Of a stretch of DNA of 14,790 nt, positions 7,392 through 13,495 are shown piece by piece. Within the stretch, counting starts at the first letter, position 1; each line of letters opens with the position of its first letter. Origin of the DNA: an uncultured Ignavibacteria bacterium (GTDB lineage: Bacteria > Bacteroidota > Ignavibacteria > SZUA-365). The notes below the pieces were generated by a model that ran no database searches, was not told the DNA's origin, and saw only the letters and a program-made list of their open reading frames with translations. Both the position numbers and the translations under genes were made by a program. Where the stretch lies: assembly GCA_913060595.1 (NCBI GenBank), contig CAJXSA010000046.1, positions 1 through 14,790 of the forward strand, in the 5' to 3' direction.

Positions 7392-8573
7392 ATGAAGCGT
7401 ACGATTGTGGCGATGCCCGGCGACGGCATCGGAAAAGTGGTTCTCCCCGAGGCGATACGCGTGCTCGAGGCCGCGGGATTCGAAGCGGAATACGTCAACG
7501 GCGACATCGGCTGGGATTTCTGGTGCGACGAGGGCAATCCCCTGCCGCAGCGCACCGTCGATCTGCTGGCCGAGCACAGGATCGGCCTCTTCGGCGCCAT
7601 CACCTCGAAGCCGAAGGACAAGGCCGCGGCGGAGCTGAAGCCGGAGCTGCGGGACAAGGGCTTTGTGTATTACAGTCCCATCGTGACCATGCGGCAGCAT
7701 TTCGACCTGGACATCTGCACGCGTCCCTGCCAGACCTTCCCGAACAATCCGCTGAACTTCATCCGCAAGAGCGCGGACGGCGGTTTCGAGGAGCCGCTGG
7801 TGGACGTGGTGATTTTCCGTCAGAACACGCAGGGACTGTACGCCGGCGTGGAGTGGACCAATCCCCCGGAGAACGTGCGCGCCGCGCTCGCATCGCACCC
7901 GCGGTTCAAGGCCTTTCTCGACGTGCCGGGTGAGGACCTCGCGGTGTCCACGCGCATTTTCACGCGCGAGTACTGCCGGCGCATCGTGACCGCCGCCTTC
8001 GAATACGCCGCGAAGCACGGGTACAAGTCCGTCACCGTCTGCGAGAAGCCCAACGTCATCCGCGAGACTTCCGGCATGATGGAAGCCGAGGCCGCGGAAG
8101 TGGCGAAGCGTTTCCCGGACATTCAGCTGTGGTCGACCAACATCGACGCGCAGATGATGTGGCTGACCAAGAATCCCGAGGATTACGGCGTCATCGTCGC
8201 GGGCAACATGTTCGGTGACATCGTCTCCGACGGTTTCGCCGGACTGGTGGGCGGACTCGGTTTCGCCTGCAGCGCGAACGTCGGCAAGGACGTCGCCGTC
8301 TTCGAGCCGACGCACGGCAGCGCCCCGAAATACGAGACGCTCGAGCCCTCCATCGTCAATCCCATCGCCATGGTGCTCAGCGCCTGTATGATGCTCGATC
8401 ACATCGGCGAGACCGAGAAGGCCGCGCGCATCCGCACCGCCATCTCCTCCGTCATCGCCGAGGGCAGCGTGCGCACCTATGACATGATGAAACTCCCGGG
8501 CGGACCGAAGGTCATCGAACAGGGCGCCGCCACCACGCAGCAGGTCACTGACGCCATCATCGCGAAGCTCTGA
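7392..8573 (+). CDS. icd: Isocitrate dehydrogenase (isocitrate/isopropylmalate dehydrogenase family)
   Basis: A 393-residue beta-decarboxylating dehydrogenase converting isocitrate to 2-oxoglutarate and CO2. Ser95, Arg101, Arg111 and Arg143 line up with the isocitrate-binding Ser113, Arg119, Arg129 and Arg153 of the E. coli enzyme. Tyr150 (GLYAGVEW), Lys219 (CEKPN) and the metal aspartates Asp252, Asp276 and Asp280 (GDIVSD) complete the site. HGSAPKY (308-314) has Lys313-Tyr314 at the positions that select NADP in E. coli, so NADP use is likely. The insert CQTFPNNPLNF (113-123) is unlike E. coli. ATG 7392 has GAGG at 7380-7383, eight bases upstream; extending to the in-frame ATG at 7329 adds 21 unrelated residues. 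It lies after a 102-base gap and ends at a strong hairpin. Confidence 0.85.
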   Translation: MKRTIVAMPGDGIGKVVLPEAIRVLEAAGFEAEYVNGDIGWDFWCDEGNPLPQRTVDLLAEHRIGLFGAITSKPKDKAAAELKPELRDKGFVYYSPIVTMRQHFDLDICTRPCQTFPNNPLNFIRKSADGGFEEPLVDVVIFRQNTQGLYAGVEWTNPPENVRAALASHPRFKAFLDVPGEDLAVSTRIFTREYCRRIVTAAFEYAAKHGYKSVTVCEKPNVIRETSGMMEAEAAEVAKRFPDIQLWSTNIDAQMMWLTKNPEDYGVIVAGNMFGDIVSDGFAGLVGGLGFACSANVGKDVAVFEPTHGSAPKYETLEPSIVNPIAMVLSACMMLDHIGETEKAARIRTAISSVIAEGSVRTYDMMKLPGGPKVIEQGAATTQQVTDAIIAKL

Positions 8574-8595
8574 TCCTGCCGCGTCGCAGAACGAA

Positions 8596-8628
8596 AACGT
8601 CCCGGTCCGCGCTGCGGGCCGGGACGTT
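8596..8628. terminator. Bidirectional hairpin terminator
   Basis: AACGTCCCGG-T-CCGC, a 3-base loop GCT, then GCGG-G-CCGGGACGTT: a 15-bp stem with one T-G pair. It sits between the convergent isocitrate dehydrogenase and B12-binding genes. On the minus strand the stem is followed by TTTTCG; on the plus strand it is followed by TTGTATTAT. Both directions are served, the minus strand better. Confidence 0.8.
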
Positions 8629-8651
8629 GTATTATCAGGGGATTGAGGGGC

Positions 8652-9287
8652 TCAGCCGCCGGTGAGGGATTCCGCTTTCTCCACGCCGTCGCGGAAGCTG
8701 TCGGCCACCGCGTCGACATGCTCGGCGAGTATGGCGCGGACCGAGGGCATGTGCGTGCCGCCGATCATGATCTTGGTGTCCGGCAGGACGCTGCGCAGTT
8801 CGGTGAGCAGCTGCACGGTGGATTCGAGACCGCCGATGGATTTCATGGTAAGGCAAAGCAGGTCCGGCTGCAGGCGCTGCGCGGATGCCACGAGATCCGG
8901 CTGCGGCACCGAGGCGCCGTAATGCGTGACGCGCCAGCCGTTTTCCTCGAGCATGTTCGCAATGAGCATGGACGCGAGGTCATGCTGTTCGTCCGGCACG
9001 CAGCCGACCATGACAGATTTGCCGTTCGTTTCGCGCGTTTCGGTGTTCGCCGCCTTGTAGGCGACGATGGCCTTGATGATCTGCGTGGCGACATGCTCTT
9101 CAACGATGCCCTGGCGGTTCTGCTCCCACGAAGAACCGATATGCACCAGCGCAGGAATGAGAATATCGTTATAGAGGACGTCGCTGGGAAGCTTCTGCTG
9201 CTCCCATTCACGCACGAGGTTGAAACAGCGACGGCGGTCGCCCTGCTCGAGGGCCGCGATGAAGGTGTCGAGCTGTGGCTGTGTCAT
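8652..9287 (-). CDS. Stand-alone cobalamin-binding protein, CarH-like cap and B12 domain
   Basis: A 211-residue cytoplasmic protein. Residues about 5-80 are the helical B12 cap and 90-208 the Rossmann-like cobalamin-binding domain. His102 in EQHDLA is the expected lower axial ligand of cobalt (family pattern D/E-x-H-x-x-G; the final Gly is Ala105 here). Thr147 replaces the Ser of the usual SxL, and Gly176-Gly177 is the conserved GG. In the cap, Trp54 and Glu64-His65 have the same spacing as the Trp and Glu-His that cover adenosylcobalamin in CarH photoreceptors. There is no MerR or other DNA-binding domain and no methyltransferase partner nearby, so sensing is likelier than catalysis. ATG overlaps the upstream stop (ATGA), and AGGGAG at 9295-9300 (minus strand) is its ribosome binding site. 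Confidence 0.85.
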   Translation of the reverse strand: MTQPQLDTFIAALEQGDRRRCFNLVREWEQQKLPSDVLYNDILIPALVHIGSSWEQNRQGIVEEHVATQIIKAIVAYKAANTETRETNGKSVMVGCVPDEQHDLASMLIANMLEENGWRVTHYGASVPQPDLVASAQRLQPDLLCLTMKSIGGLESTVQLLTELRSVLPDTKIMIGGTHMPSVRAILAEHVDAVADSFRDGVEKAESLTGG

Positions 9288-9718
9288 GCGGCGTCTCCCT
9301 GCAGAATTCCTTTTTCACGGAGTTCGAGCTGCCGGAGGGCTGCGGCGATGTCGTCGCTGCTGCCGTCGTCGAGAAAGGCGTGCGTCGCATGCCGTATGGC
9401 AGAGAACATGCCGGGAATGAAGTCCTCGGGGAAGCTCCGGCTCCCCAGGTAACCACGCAGCCAGTCGAGATACTCGACGATCGCGGCCGGCAGACGGTAT
9501 TTCGCCGTGGCGTAGAAGTTCTCGATGAAAATCTTGCCCGTTTCCTGCGCGATACGCGTTTTTTCCGCGTCCGCGGCGACATCCGCGAATGCGGGTGCGA
9601 CGGCGATGCGGTCAATGAAGGCCGTGAGAATTTTTTCACGCTGCCGGTGAAACGCGGCCAGGTCTTTTTCCCCGATGGCATCGAAGGAGAGTGGCGCGGC
9701 GACTGCTTCCATGGGCAT
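9284..9718 (-). CDS. All-helical protein of unknown function upstream of the B12-binding protein
   Basis: A protein of 144 residues from ATG 9718; GTG 9787 (167 residues) and ATG 9712 are alternative starts. AGAGAAG lies just upstream of the two ATGs, while GTG 9787 has no ribosome site. The sequence is predicted almost wholly helical, with no membrane segment and no catalytic motif I recognise. Amphipathic blocks such as EKDLAAFHRQREKILTAFID and FIENFYATAKYRLPAAIVEYL give it the look of a four-helix sensor or signalling domain; RsbR N-terminal-like domains come to mind, but I cannot show homology. Its stop overlaps the start of the B12 gene, so the two products are made together and probably interact. 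Transcription probably begins at the TATAAT at 9835-9840. Confidence 0.7.
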   Translation of the reverse strand: MPMEAVAAPLSFDAIGEKDLAAFHRQREKILTAFIDRIAVAPAFADVAADAEKTRIAQETGKIFIENFYATAKYRLPAAIVEYLDWLRGYLGSRSFPEDFIPGMFSAIRHATHAFLDDGSSDDIAAALRQLELREKGILQGDAA

Positions 9719-9813
9719 AGGCTTCTCTGTTTCGTCTGATGAATTTCCATCATCCACAACAAGGGGGCCGGGGTAATAGTTTCGCACGGGAGGCGGATTC
9801 GTTGCGCGGGAAC

Positions 9814-9826
9814 GGGAGGTTCTCCC
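9814..9826. promoter_or_regulatory. Small palindrome at the predicted transcription start of the B12 operon
   Basis: GGGAG-GTT-CTCCC, a 5-bp perfect inverted repeat with a 3-base centre, begins eight bases downstream of the minus-strand TATAAT. It overlaps the expected start point, a usual place for a repressor site. It is short, so chance cannot be excluded. Confidence 0.3.
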
Positions 9827-9834
9827 ATGCGATG

Positions 9835-9840
9835 ATTATA
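9835..9840 (-). promoter_or_regulatory. -10 box for the helical/B12-binding operon
   Basis: A perfect TATAAT on the minus strand in otherwise GC-rich sequence, 48-117 bases ahead of the candidate start codons. No -35 match lies 16-18 bases upstream (the sequence there is a C/T-rich stretch), so an activator or another sigma factor may be needed. Confidence 0.45.
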
Positions 9841-9905
9841 TTGCAGGCGGTGAGGGGAGGGGAGGCAGAAGAGTCTGATTTTCGTATCACGGCCAGGGAA
9901 AACAC

Positions 9906-11117
9906 ATGAATTCAGCGGAAGCAGGACGCGCGGGCAAGGGAGTGCGCTCCGACTGCCTGGTGCGCATCACCGAAGCCGGCGTCGAAGGCCTGCGCATCAC
10001 TTTGAAGAGCAAGGTCGAGGTGCTCTACGGCCGCGCGAACCGCGCGCTGCTCGACGAACTCTGCGCGCATTTCGATCTCTCGGGCGTCGACGTGGCGGTC
10101 GAGGACAGCGGGGCGCTGCCCTACACCATCGCGGCGCGCATGGAAACCGCCGTGCGCCGCCTGCGCGGCAAGGCCGCGCCCTGGCTGCCGCCGGCATGGA
10201 CGGGGGAGGTTCCACTCTCGCGGCGGGACCGCTTCCGGCGCTCGCGGCTGTACCTGCCGGGCAACGATCCGAAGCTCGCGATCAACGCCGGCGTGCACGG
10301 GGCCGACGGACTCATCCTCGACCTCGAGGACAGCGTGGCACCCGCGGAAAAGGACGCCGCGCGCATCCTCGTACGCAATGCGCTTCGCGCTCTGGATTTC
10401 ATGGGCGCCGAACGCATGGTGCGCATCAACCAGCTGCCGCTCGGACTCGAGGACCTCGATGCCGTCATTCCCCAAAATCCGGACCTGATTCTCATCCCCA
10501 AGGTCGAAACACCGGAACAGGTGCGCGAGGTGGACGCCCATATCCGCGCCCTCACGGGCGACGACGGGCGGGAGGTGTTCCTCATGCCCATCATCGAGAG
10601 CGCGAAGGGGGCGGTGCACGCGTATGACATCGCCTCGGCCTGCGGCTCGGTGGTGGCGCTGGCCATCGGACTCGAGGATTACACGGCCGACATCGGGGCG
10701 GAACGAACGCTCGAAGGGAAGGAGAGTCTCTGGATGCGCGGGGCGGTGCTCAACGCGGCGCGCGCCGCGGGGGTGCAGGCCATCGACACGGTGTTCAGCG
10801 ACGTGACGGACATGGAGGGACTGCTCGCGAGCGTCCGCGAGGCCAAGGCCCTCGGCTTCGACGGCAAGGGCTGCATTCATCCGCGGCAGATTCCCGTGGT
10901 GCACGAGGGATTCGCGCCCACGGAAGCGGAAATCACCCGCGCGAAAAAGATCGTCCGCGCCTTCGACGCGGCAGAGCGCGAAGGACTCGGCGTGGTGTCT
11001 CTCGGATCGAAAATGATCGATCCCCCCGTGGTCAAACGCGCGCAGCGCACGATCACCATGGCCGTCACGGCCGGAATCCTCCCCGAAGACTGGAAGGAGC
11101 AAGACGATGAAGCCTGA
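9906..11117 (+). CDS. citDE: Citrate lyase acyl carrier protein-beta subunit fusion (CitD-CitE)
   Basis: A 403-residue protein joining two normally separate citrate lyase subunits. Residues about 8-87 match CitD, the acyl carrier protein: KGVRSDCLVRI at the start, ITLKSKVEVLYG in the middle and VEDSGALPYTIAARMETAVRR at the end. Ser15 is at the position that carries the phosphoribosyl-dephospho-CoA arm. A linker with WLPPAW (93-98) leads to residues about 108-403, which match CitE (HpcH/HpaI family): SRLYLPGN (113-120), LDLEDSV (138-144), Arg173, MPIIESAKG (227-235), GLEDYTADIG (255-264) and GKGCIHP (320-326). CitE cleaves citryl-ACP to acetyl-ACP and oxaloacetate. The frame is continuous with no stop or frameshift between the parts. 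AGGGA at 9895-9899 is the ribosome site. It overlaps citF by 11 bases. Citramalate lyase has the same subunits and remains possible. Confidence 0.9.
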   Translation: MNSAEAGRAGKGVRSDCLVRITEAGVEGLRITLKSKVEVLYGRANRALLDELCAHFDLSGVDVAVEDSGALPYTIAARMETAVRRLRGKAAPWLPPAWTGEVPLSRRDRFRRSRLYLPGNDPKLAINAGVHGADGLILDLEDSVAPAEKDAARILVRNALRALDFMGAERMVRINQLPLGLEDLDAVIPQNPDLILIPKVETPEQVREVDAHIRALTGDDGREVFLMPIIESAKGAVHAYDIASACGSVVALAIGLEDYTADIGAERTLEGKESLWMRGAVLNAARAAGVQAIDTVFSDVTDMEGLLASVREAKALGFDGKGCIHPRQIPVVHEGFAPTEAEITRAKKIVRAFDAAEREGLGVVSLGSKMIDPPVVKRAQRTITMAVTAGILPEDWKEQDDEA

Positions 11118-12666
11118 ATTTGTACGCAACGCCGCGGGACGCGCGGTGCTGAAAGTAATCAACGGCGAAACCGCCGTTCCCTACAGGGGCGTCGGCGCCC
11201 ATACGCCGGAGGGACGCAAGGCCGCTCCACCGCTCGCGCGCTGCGCGGATTATCCCGCCGACGGCAACAAGGTGGTTGCGGACCTTAAAACCGCCCTGCA
11301 GATGGCCGGACTCCGCGACGGCATGACCATTTCCTCCCATCACCATTTCCGCAACGGCGACCTCGTCGCCAACCAGGTGTTCGACGCCGCGGCGGAGCTG
11401 GGCGCGAAAGACCTGCGCTGGTTCCCCTCGGCGTCCTTCCCCTGCCATGAGCCGATGATACGGCATCTCGACAGCGGGGTGATTCATCACATCGAAGGGT
11501 CGATGAACGGTCCCCTCGGTGCGTATGCCTCTGAGGGAAAAATGCGCGGCACGGGCGTGCTGCGTTCGCACGGGGGACGCTACCAGGCCATTCAGGACGG
11601 CGAGGTGCATGTGGACATCGCCGTGATCGCGGCGCCGACCTCCGATCCCTTCGGCAACTGCAACGGCGTGCAGGGTCCTTCGGCCTGCGGCGGACTCGGT
11701 TTCGCGCTGGCGGACGCCCAGTACGCCGACCGCGTCATCGTGGTCACCGACAACCTCGTGCCCTTTCCCTGCGTGCCCTGGCAGATCATGGGCAATCACG
11801 TCGACTTCGTGGTGGTGATGGACAAGATCGGCGAGCCCGAGAAAATCGTCAGCGGCACGACCAACATCACGAAAAGTCCCGACCGCCTGCTCATCGCCGA
11901 ACTGACCGCGCGCTTCGTCGAGGCGGCAGGCATTCTGCGCGACGGCTTTTCCTTCCAGGCCGGGGCGGGGGGCACCTCGCTGGCCTTCGCGATTTTCCTG
12001 CGCGACATGATGCGCGCGCGCAACATCCGCGCCCGCTTCGTGCGTGGCGGCAGTACGCGTTACCTGGTGGACATGCTCGAGGAGGGACTGACCGACTACA
12101 TCCTCGACGGACAGACCTTCGACCTGGCAGGCGTCACTTCGATGCGCGACAATCCGCGGCACATACACACCAATCCCTTTGTCAGCTATAATTATCATAA
12201 CAAGGGGAATATCGCGTCCATGGTGGACGTGGTGGTGCTCGGTGCGACAGAAGTGGACGTCAACTTCAACGCCAACGTGGTCACGCATTCCGACGGACGC
12301 CTGCTGCACGGCATCGGCGGCTGGCAGAACTGCCTGTTCTCGAAATGCACCATCCTGCCCATCCCGAGTTTCCGCGACCGCATCCCCGTCATCGTCGACG
12401 AAGTGACCACGCTCTGTGGTCCGGGCGAACTGATCGACGTCATCGTCACCGAGCGCGGCATCGCCATCAATCCCATGCGCACCGACCTGATCGCCGCCAC
12501 GCAGGGTTCCGGCCTGCCCATTCGTCCGATAGAGGACATCAAGTCCGACGTCGAAGCCCTCTGCGGCGGCGCGCCCGACAAGCCCGCCTTCACCGACAAC
12601 GTCATCGCCGCCATCAAGTGGGTAGACGGGACGGTGATAGATGTGGTGAGACAGGTCGGGGAATAG
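11107..12666 (+). CDS. citF: Citrate lyase alpha subunit (citrate:ACP transferase)
   Basis: A 519-residue CoA-transferase-family protein, near the 510 residues of E. coli CitF. It swaps the acetyl group on the acyl carrier protein for citrate, giving citryl-ACP for CitE. Recognisable segments are SSHHHFRNGDLVANQVF (76-92), IEGSMNGPLG (129-138), GNCNGVQGPSACGGLG (183-198), and the mid-protein stretches FQAGAGGTSLA and RFVRGGSTRYLVDMLEEGL, all strongly conserved in CitF. Its ATG lies 11 bases inside the fused citDE gene, and GGAG at about 11096-11099 is its ribosome site, so the subunits are translationally coupled. No ligase (citC) or prosthetic-group genes (citX, citG) follow; the operon ends at a long hairpin. 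Confidence 0.93.
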   Translation: MKPEFVRNAAGRAVLKVINGETAVPYRGVGAHTPEGRKAAPPLARCADYPADGNKVVADLKTALQMAGLRDGMTISSHHHFRNGDLVANQVFDAAAELGAKDLRWFPSASFPCHEPMIRHLDSGVIHHIEGSMNGPLGAYASEGKMRGTGVLRSHGGRYQAIQDGEVHVDIAVIAAPTSDPFGNCNGVQGPSACGGLGFALADAQYADRVIVVTDNLVPFPCVPWQIMGNHVDFVVVMDKIGEPEKIVSGTTNITKSPDRLLIAELTARFVEAAGILRDGFSFQAGAGGTSLAFAIFLRDMMRARNIRARFVRGGSTRYLVDMLEEGLTDYILDGQTFDLAGVTSMRDNPRHIHTNPFVSYNYHNKGNIASMVDVVVLGATEVDVNFNANVVTHSDGRLLHGIGGWQNCLFSKCTILPIPSFRDRIPVIVDEVTTLCGPGELIDVIVTERGIAINPMRTDLIAATQGSGLPIRPIEDIKSDVEALCGGAPDKPAFTDNVIAAIKWVDGTVIDVVRQVGE

Positions 12667-12677
12667 ATACGAATAAT

Positions 12678-12709
12678 GGAAAGAAGGAAAGAAGGAAAGA
12701 TGGAAACAT
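12678..12709 (+). repeat. Four tandem GGAAA-octamers
   Basis: Four consecutive 8-base units: GGAAAGAA, GGAAAGAA, GGAAAGAT, GGAAACAT. The last three form the left arm of the hairpin at 12687-12737. The right arm, read on the minus strand, contains GGAAAAAT and GGAAACAT, so the octamer also occurs inverted. The same unit recurs at 13352-13367. Confidence 0.85.
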
Positions 12710-12737
12710 GCGGCATGTTTCCATTTTTCCTTTTTTC
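12687..12737. terminator. 24-bp stem hairpin between citF and the NlpC gene
   Basis: Left arm 12687-12710, loop CGG (12711-12713), right arm 12714-12737. All 24 positions pair, two of them as G-T. The right arm carries TTTTT and TTTTTT runs, so a transcript from citF ends in a stem rich in U. Its place between convergent genes fits a terminator for both. The A/G-rich composition differs sharply from the GC-rich genes around it. Confidence 0.7.
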
Positions 12738-12751
12738 GCATTCTTCACATG

Positions 12752-13264
12752 CTACTTGATAATCATGCGCGCGCCGGCGTAGTGGCGGCGGTAGTAGGAG
12801 TCTTCGAGTGAGGAGATGACCACGCCCGCGCTGGAGGAGGCGTGAATGAAGCGGTCGCGGCCGAGGTAGATGCCGACATGCGTGATGCCGCGTCCCGCGG
12901 TGTTGGCGAAAAACACCAGGTCGGCCGGCGCGAGGTCCTCGCGCGAACGCTTGCGTCCCTTGCGGTACAGGTCGCGCGCACGGCGCGGAAGGCCGACGCC
13001 GTACTTCCCGAACACCGCATTGACTAGTCCCGAGCAGTCCACCCCCCGTTTCGTATTTCCCCCGTAGCGATACGGCACCCCCAGCCAGCGGTAGGATTCC
13101 GTCACCACCGCCCGCCGTCCGCTGCTGATATCCGCCGGGAGCGGCGGTGCCCCGCCCACCGACGCCGGACTGTGCCCGGACGTCGTCGTCTCCGATGACG
13201 AGCACGCGGCCAGCAGCATGGCGCCGGCAAGGAGAAGCAGTACAGGGGAGCGGGAGATATGCAT
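12752..13264 (-). CDS. NlpC/P60-family cell-wall peptidase lipoprotein
   Basis: A 170-residue secreted lipoprotein. Residues 1-20 are a signal peptide ending in the lipobox LAAC, with lipidated Cys21. A low-complexity Ser/Thr/Gly/Pro linker follows (22-48), then an NlpC/P60 domain (about 50-170) that cuts peptide bonds in peptidoglycan stems. Catalytic Cys77 (VDCSGLV), His129 (ITHVGIYLG) and the third polar residue His141 (FIHASS) are all present, so it should be active. It resembles the short E. coli Spr (MepS)/NlpC lipoproteins in length and layout, and probably sits in the periplasm on a membrane. There is no Shine-Dalgarno sequence before ATG 13264; the start is set by the signal peptide. 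A promoter candidate lies about 20 bases upstream. Octamer repeats lie on both sides. Confidence 0.92.
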   Translation of the reverse strand: MHISRSPVLLLLAGAMLLAACSSSETTTSGHSPASVGGAPPLPADISSGRRAVVTESYRWLGVPYRYGGNTKRGVDCSGLVNAVFGKYGVGLPRRARDLYRKGRKRSREDLAPADLVFFANTAGRGITHVGIYLGRDRFIHASSSAGVVISSLEDSYYRRHYAGARMIIK

Positions 13265-13290
13265 ATGCTTTTACATGTGGTTACCGCCAG

Positions 13291-13319
13291 AATATAAAGG
13301 AAAATGTGAGAGATGGAAA
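13291..13319 (-). promoter_or_regulatory. Promoter candidate for the NlpC lipoprotein gene
   Basis: On the minus strand TTTCCA (13314-13319) and TATATT (13291-13296) are 17 bases apart, matching 4 of 6 and 5 of 6 sigma70 positions. The start point would be about 13285, giving a leader of about 20 bases. The -35 element is part of a GGAAA repeat-like unit on the plus strand. Confidence 0.45.
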
Positions 13320-13332
13320 GGGGGAGGGGGGG
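13320..13332 (+). repeat. G-run tract (5 G, A, 7 G)
   Basis: Twelve G in 13 bases inside an otherwise A/G-rich stretch (about 13297-13368) upstream of the NlpC promoter. It could form a G-quadruplex or act as a slippage hotspot; its length is also the base call most likely to be wrong here. Confidence 0.5.
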
Positions 13333-13351
13333 CCATGGAAATATGAAGAAA

Positions 13352-13367
13352 GGAAAGATGGAAAGAT
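13352..13367 (+). repeat. Second GGAAAGAT octamer pair
   Basis: Two exact tandem copies of GGAAAGAT. The 15-base segment AAGGAAAGATGGAAA is identical at 12692-12706 and 13350-13364, on opposite sides of the lipoprotein gene and in the same orientation. Related units (ATGGAAATATG, GATGGAAAGG) lie just upstream. Confidence 0.8.
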
Positions 13368-13383
13368 GTGTTCGGAGCGGCGA

Positions 13384-13412
13384 TTGACATTCCCGCTTCC
13401 CCTGCGTACTAT
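13384..13412 (+). promoter_or_regulatory. Sigma70-like promoter of the VWA protein gene
   Basis: TTGACA (13384-13389), a 17-base spacer, then TACTAT (13407-13412): a perfect -35 and a 4 of 6 -10. The start point would be near 13419, leaving a leader of about 77 bases. ATTTGT (13411-13416) and ACAAAT (13431-13436), then CGGG-AAT-CCCG (13437-13447), are small inverted repeats around the start point and may be operator elements. Confidence 0.65.
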
Positions 13413-13495
13413 TTGTGCGGGTGCAGAGTAACAAATCGGGAATCCCGGGGTTCTATGTGTCCGTAACGGTTGCACCAACAGGGCAGGGCATACGC

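Noticed and set aside
11107..11117. Possible frameshift between citDE and citF because they overlap
   Set aside because: citF has its own ATG and ribosome site, and both proteins have complete ends. An 11-base overlap is ordinary translational coupling.
9912..12741. Two long minus-strand open frames opposite citDE and citF
   Set aside because: Both are mirror images of strongly conserved genes, with low-information translations. High GC content makes stops rare on the opposite strand.
12678..13367. Possible CRISPR or IS element from the repeated GGAAA units
   Set aside because: Units are 8 bases, directly adjacent and without spacers, and no transposase or cas gene is near. Simple tandem or dispersed repeats explain them better.
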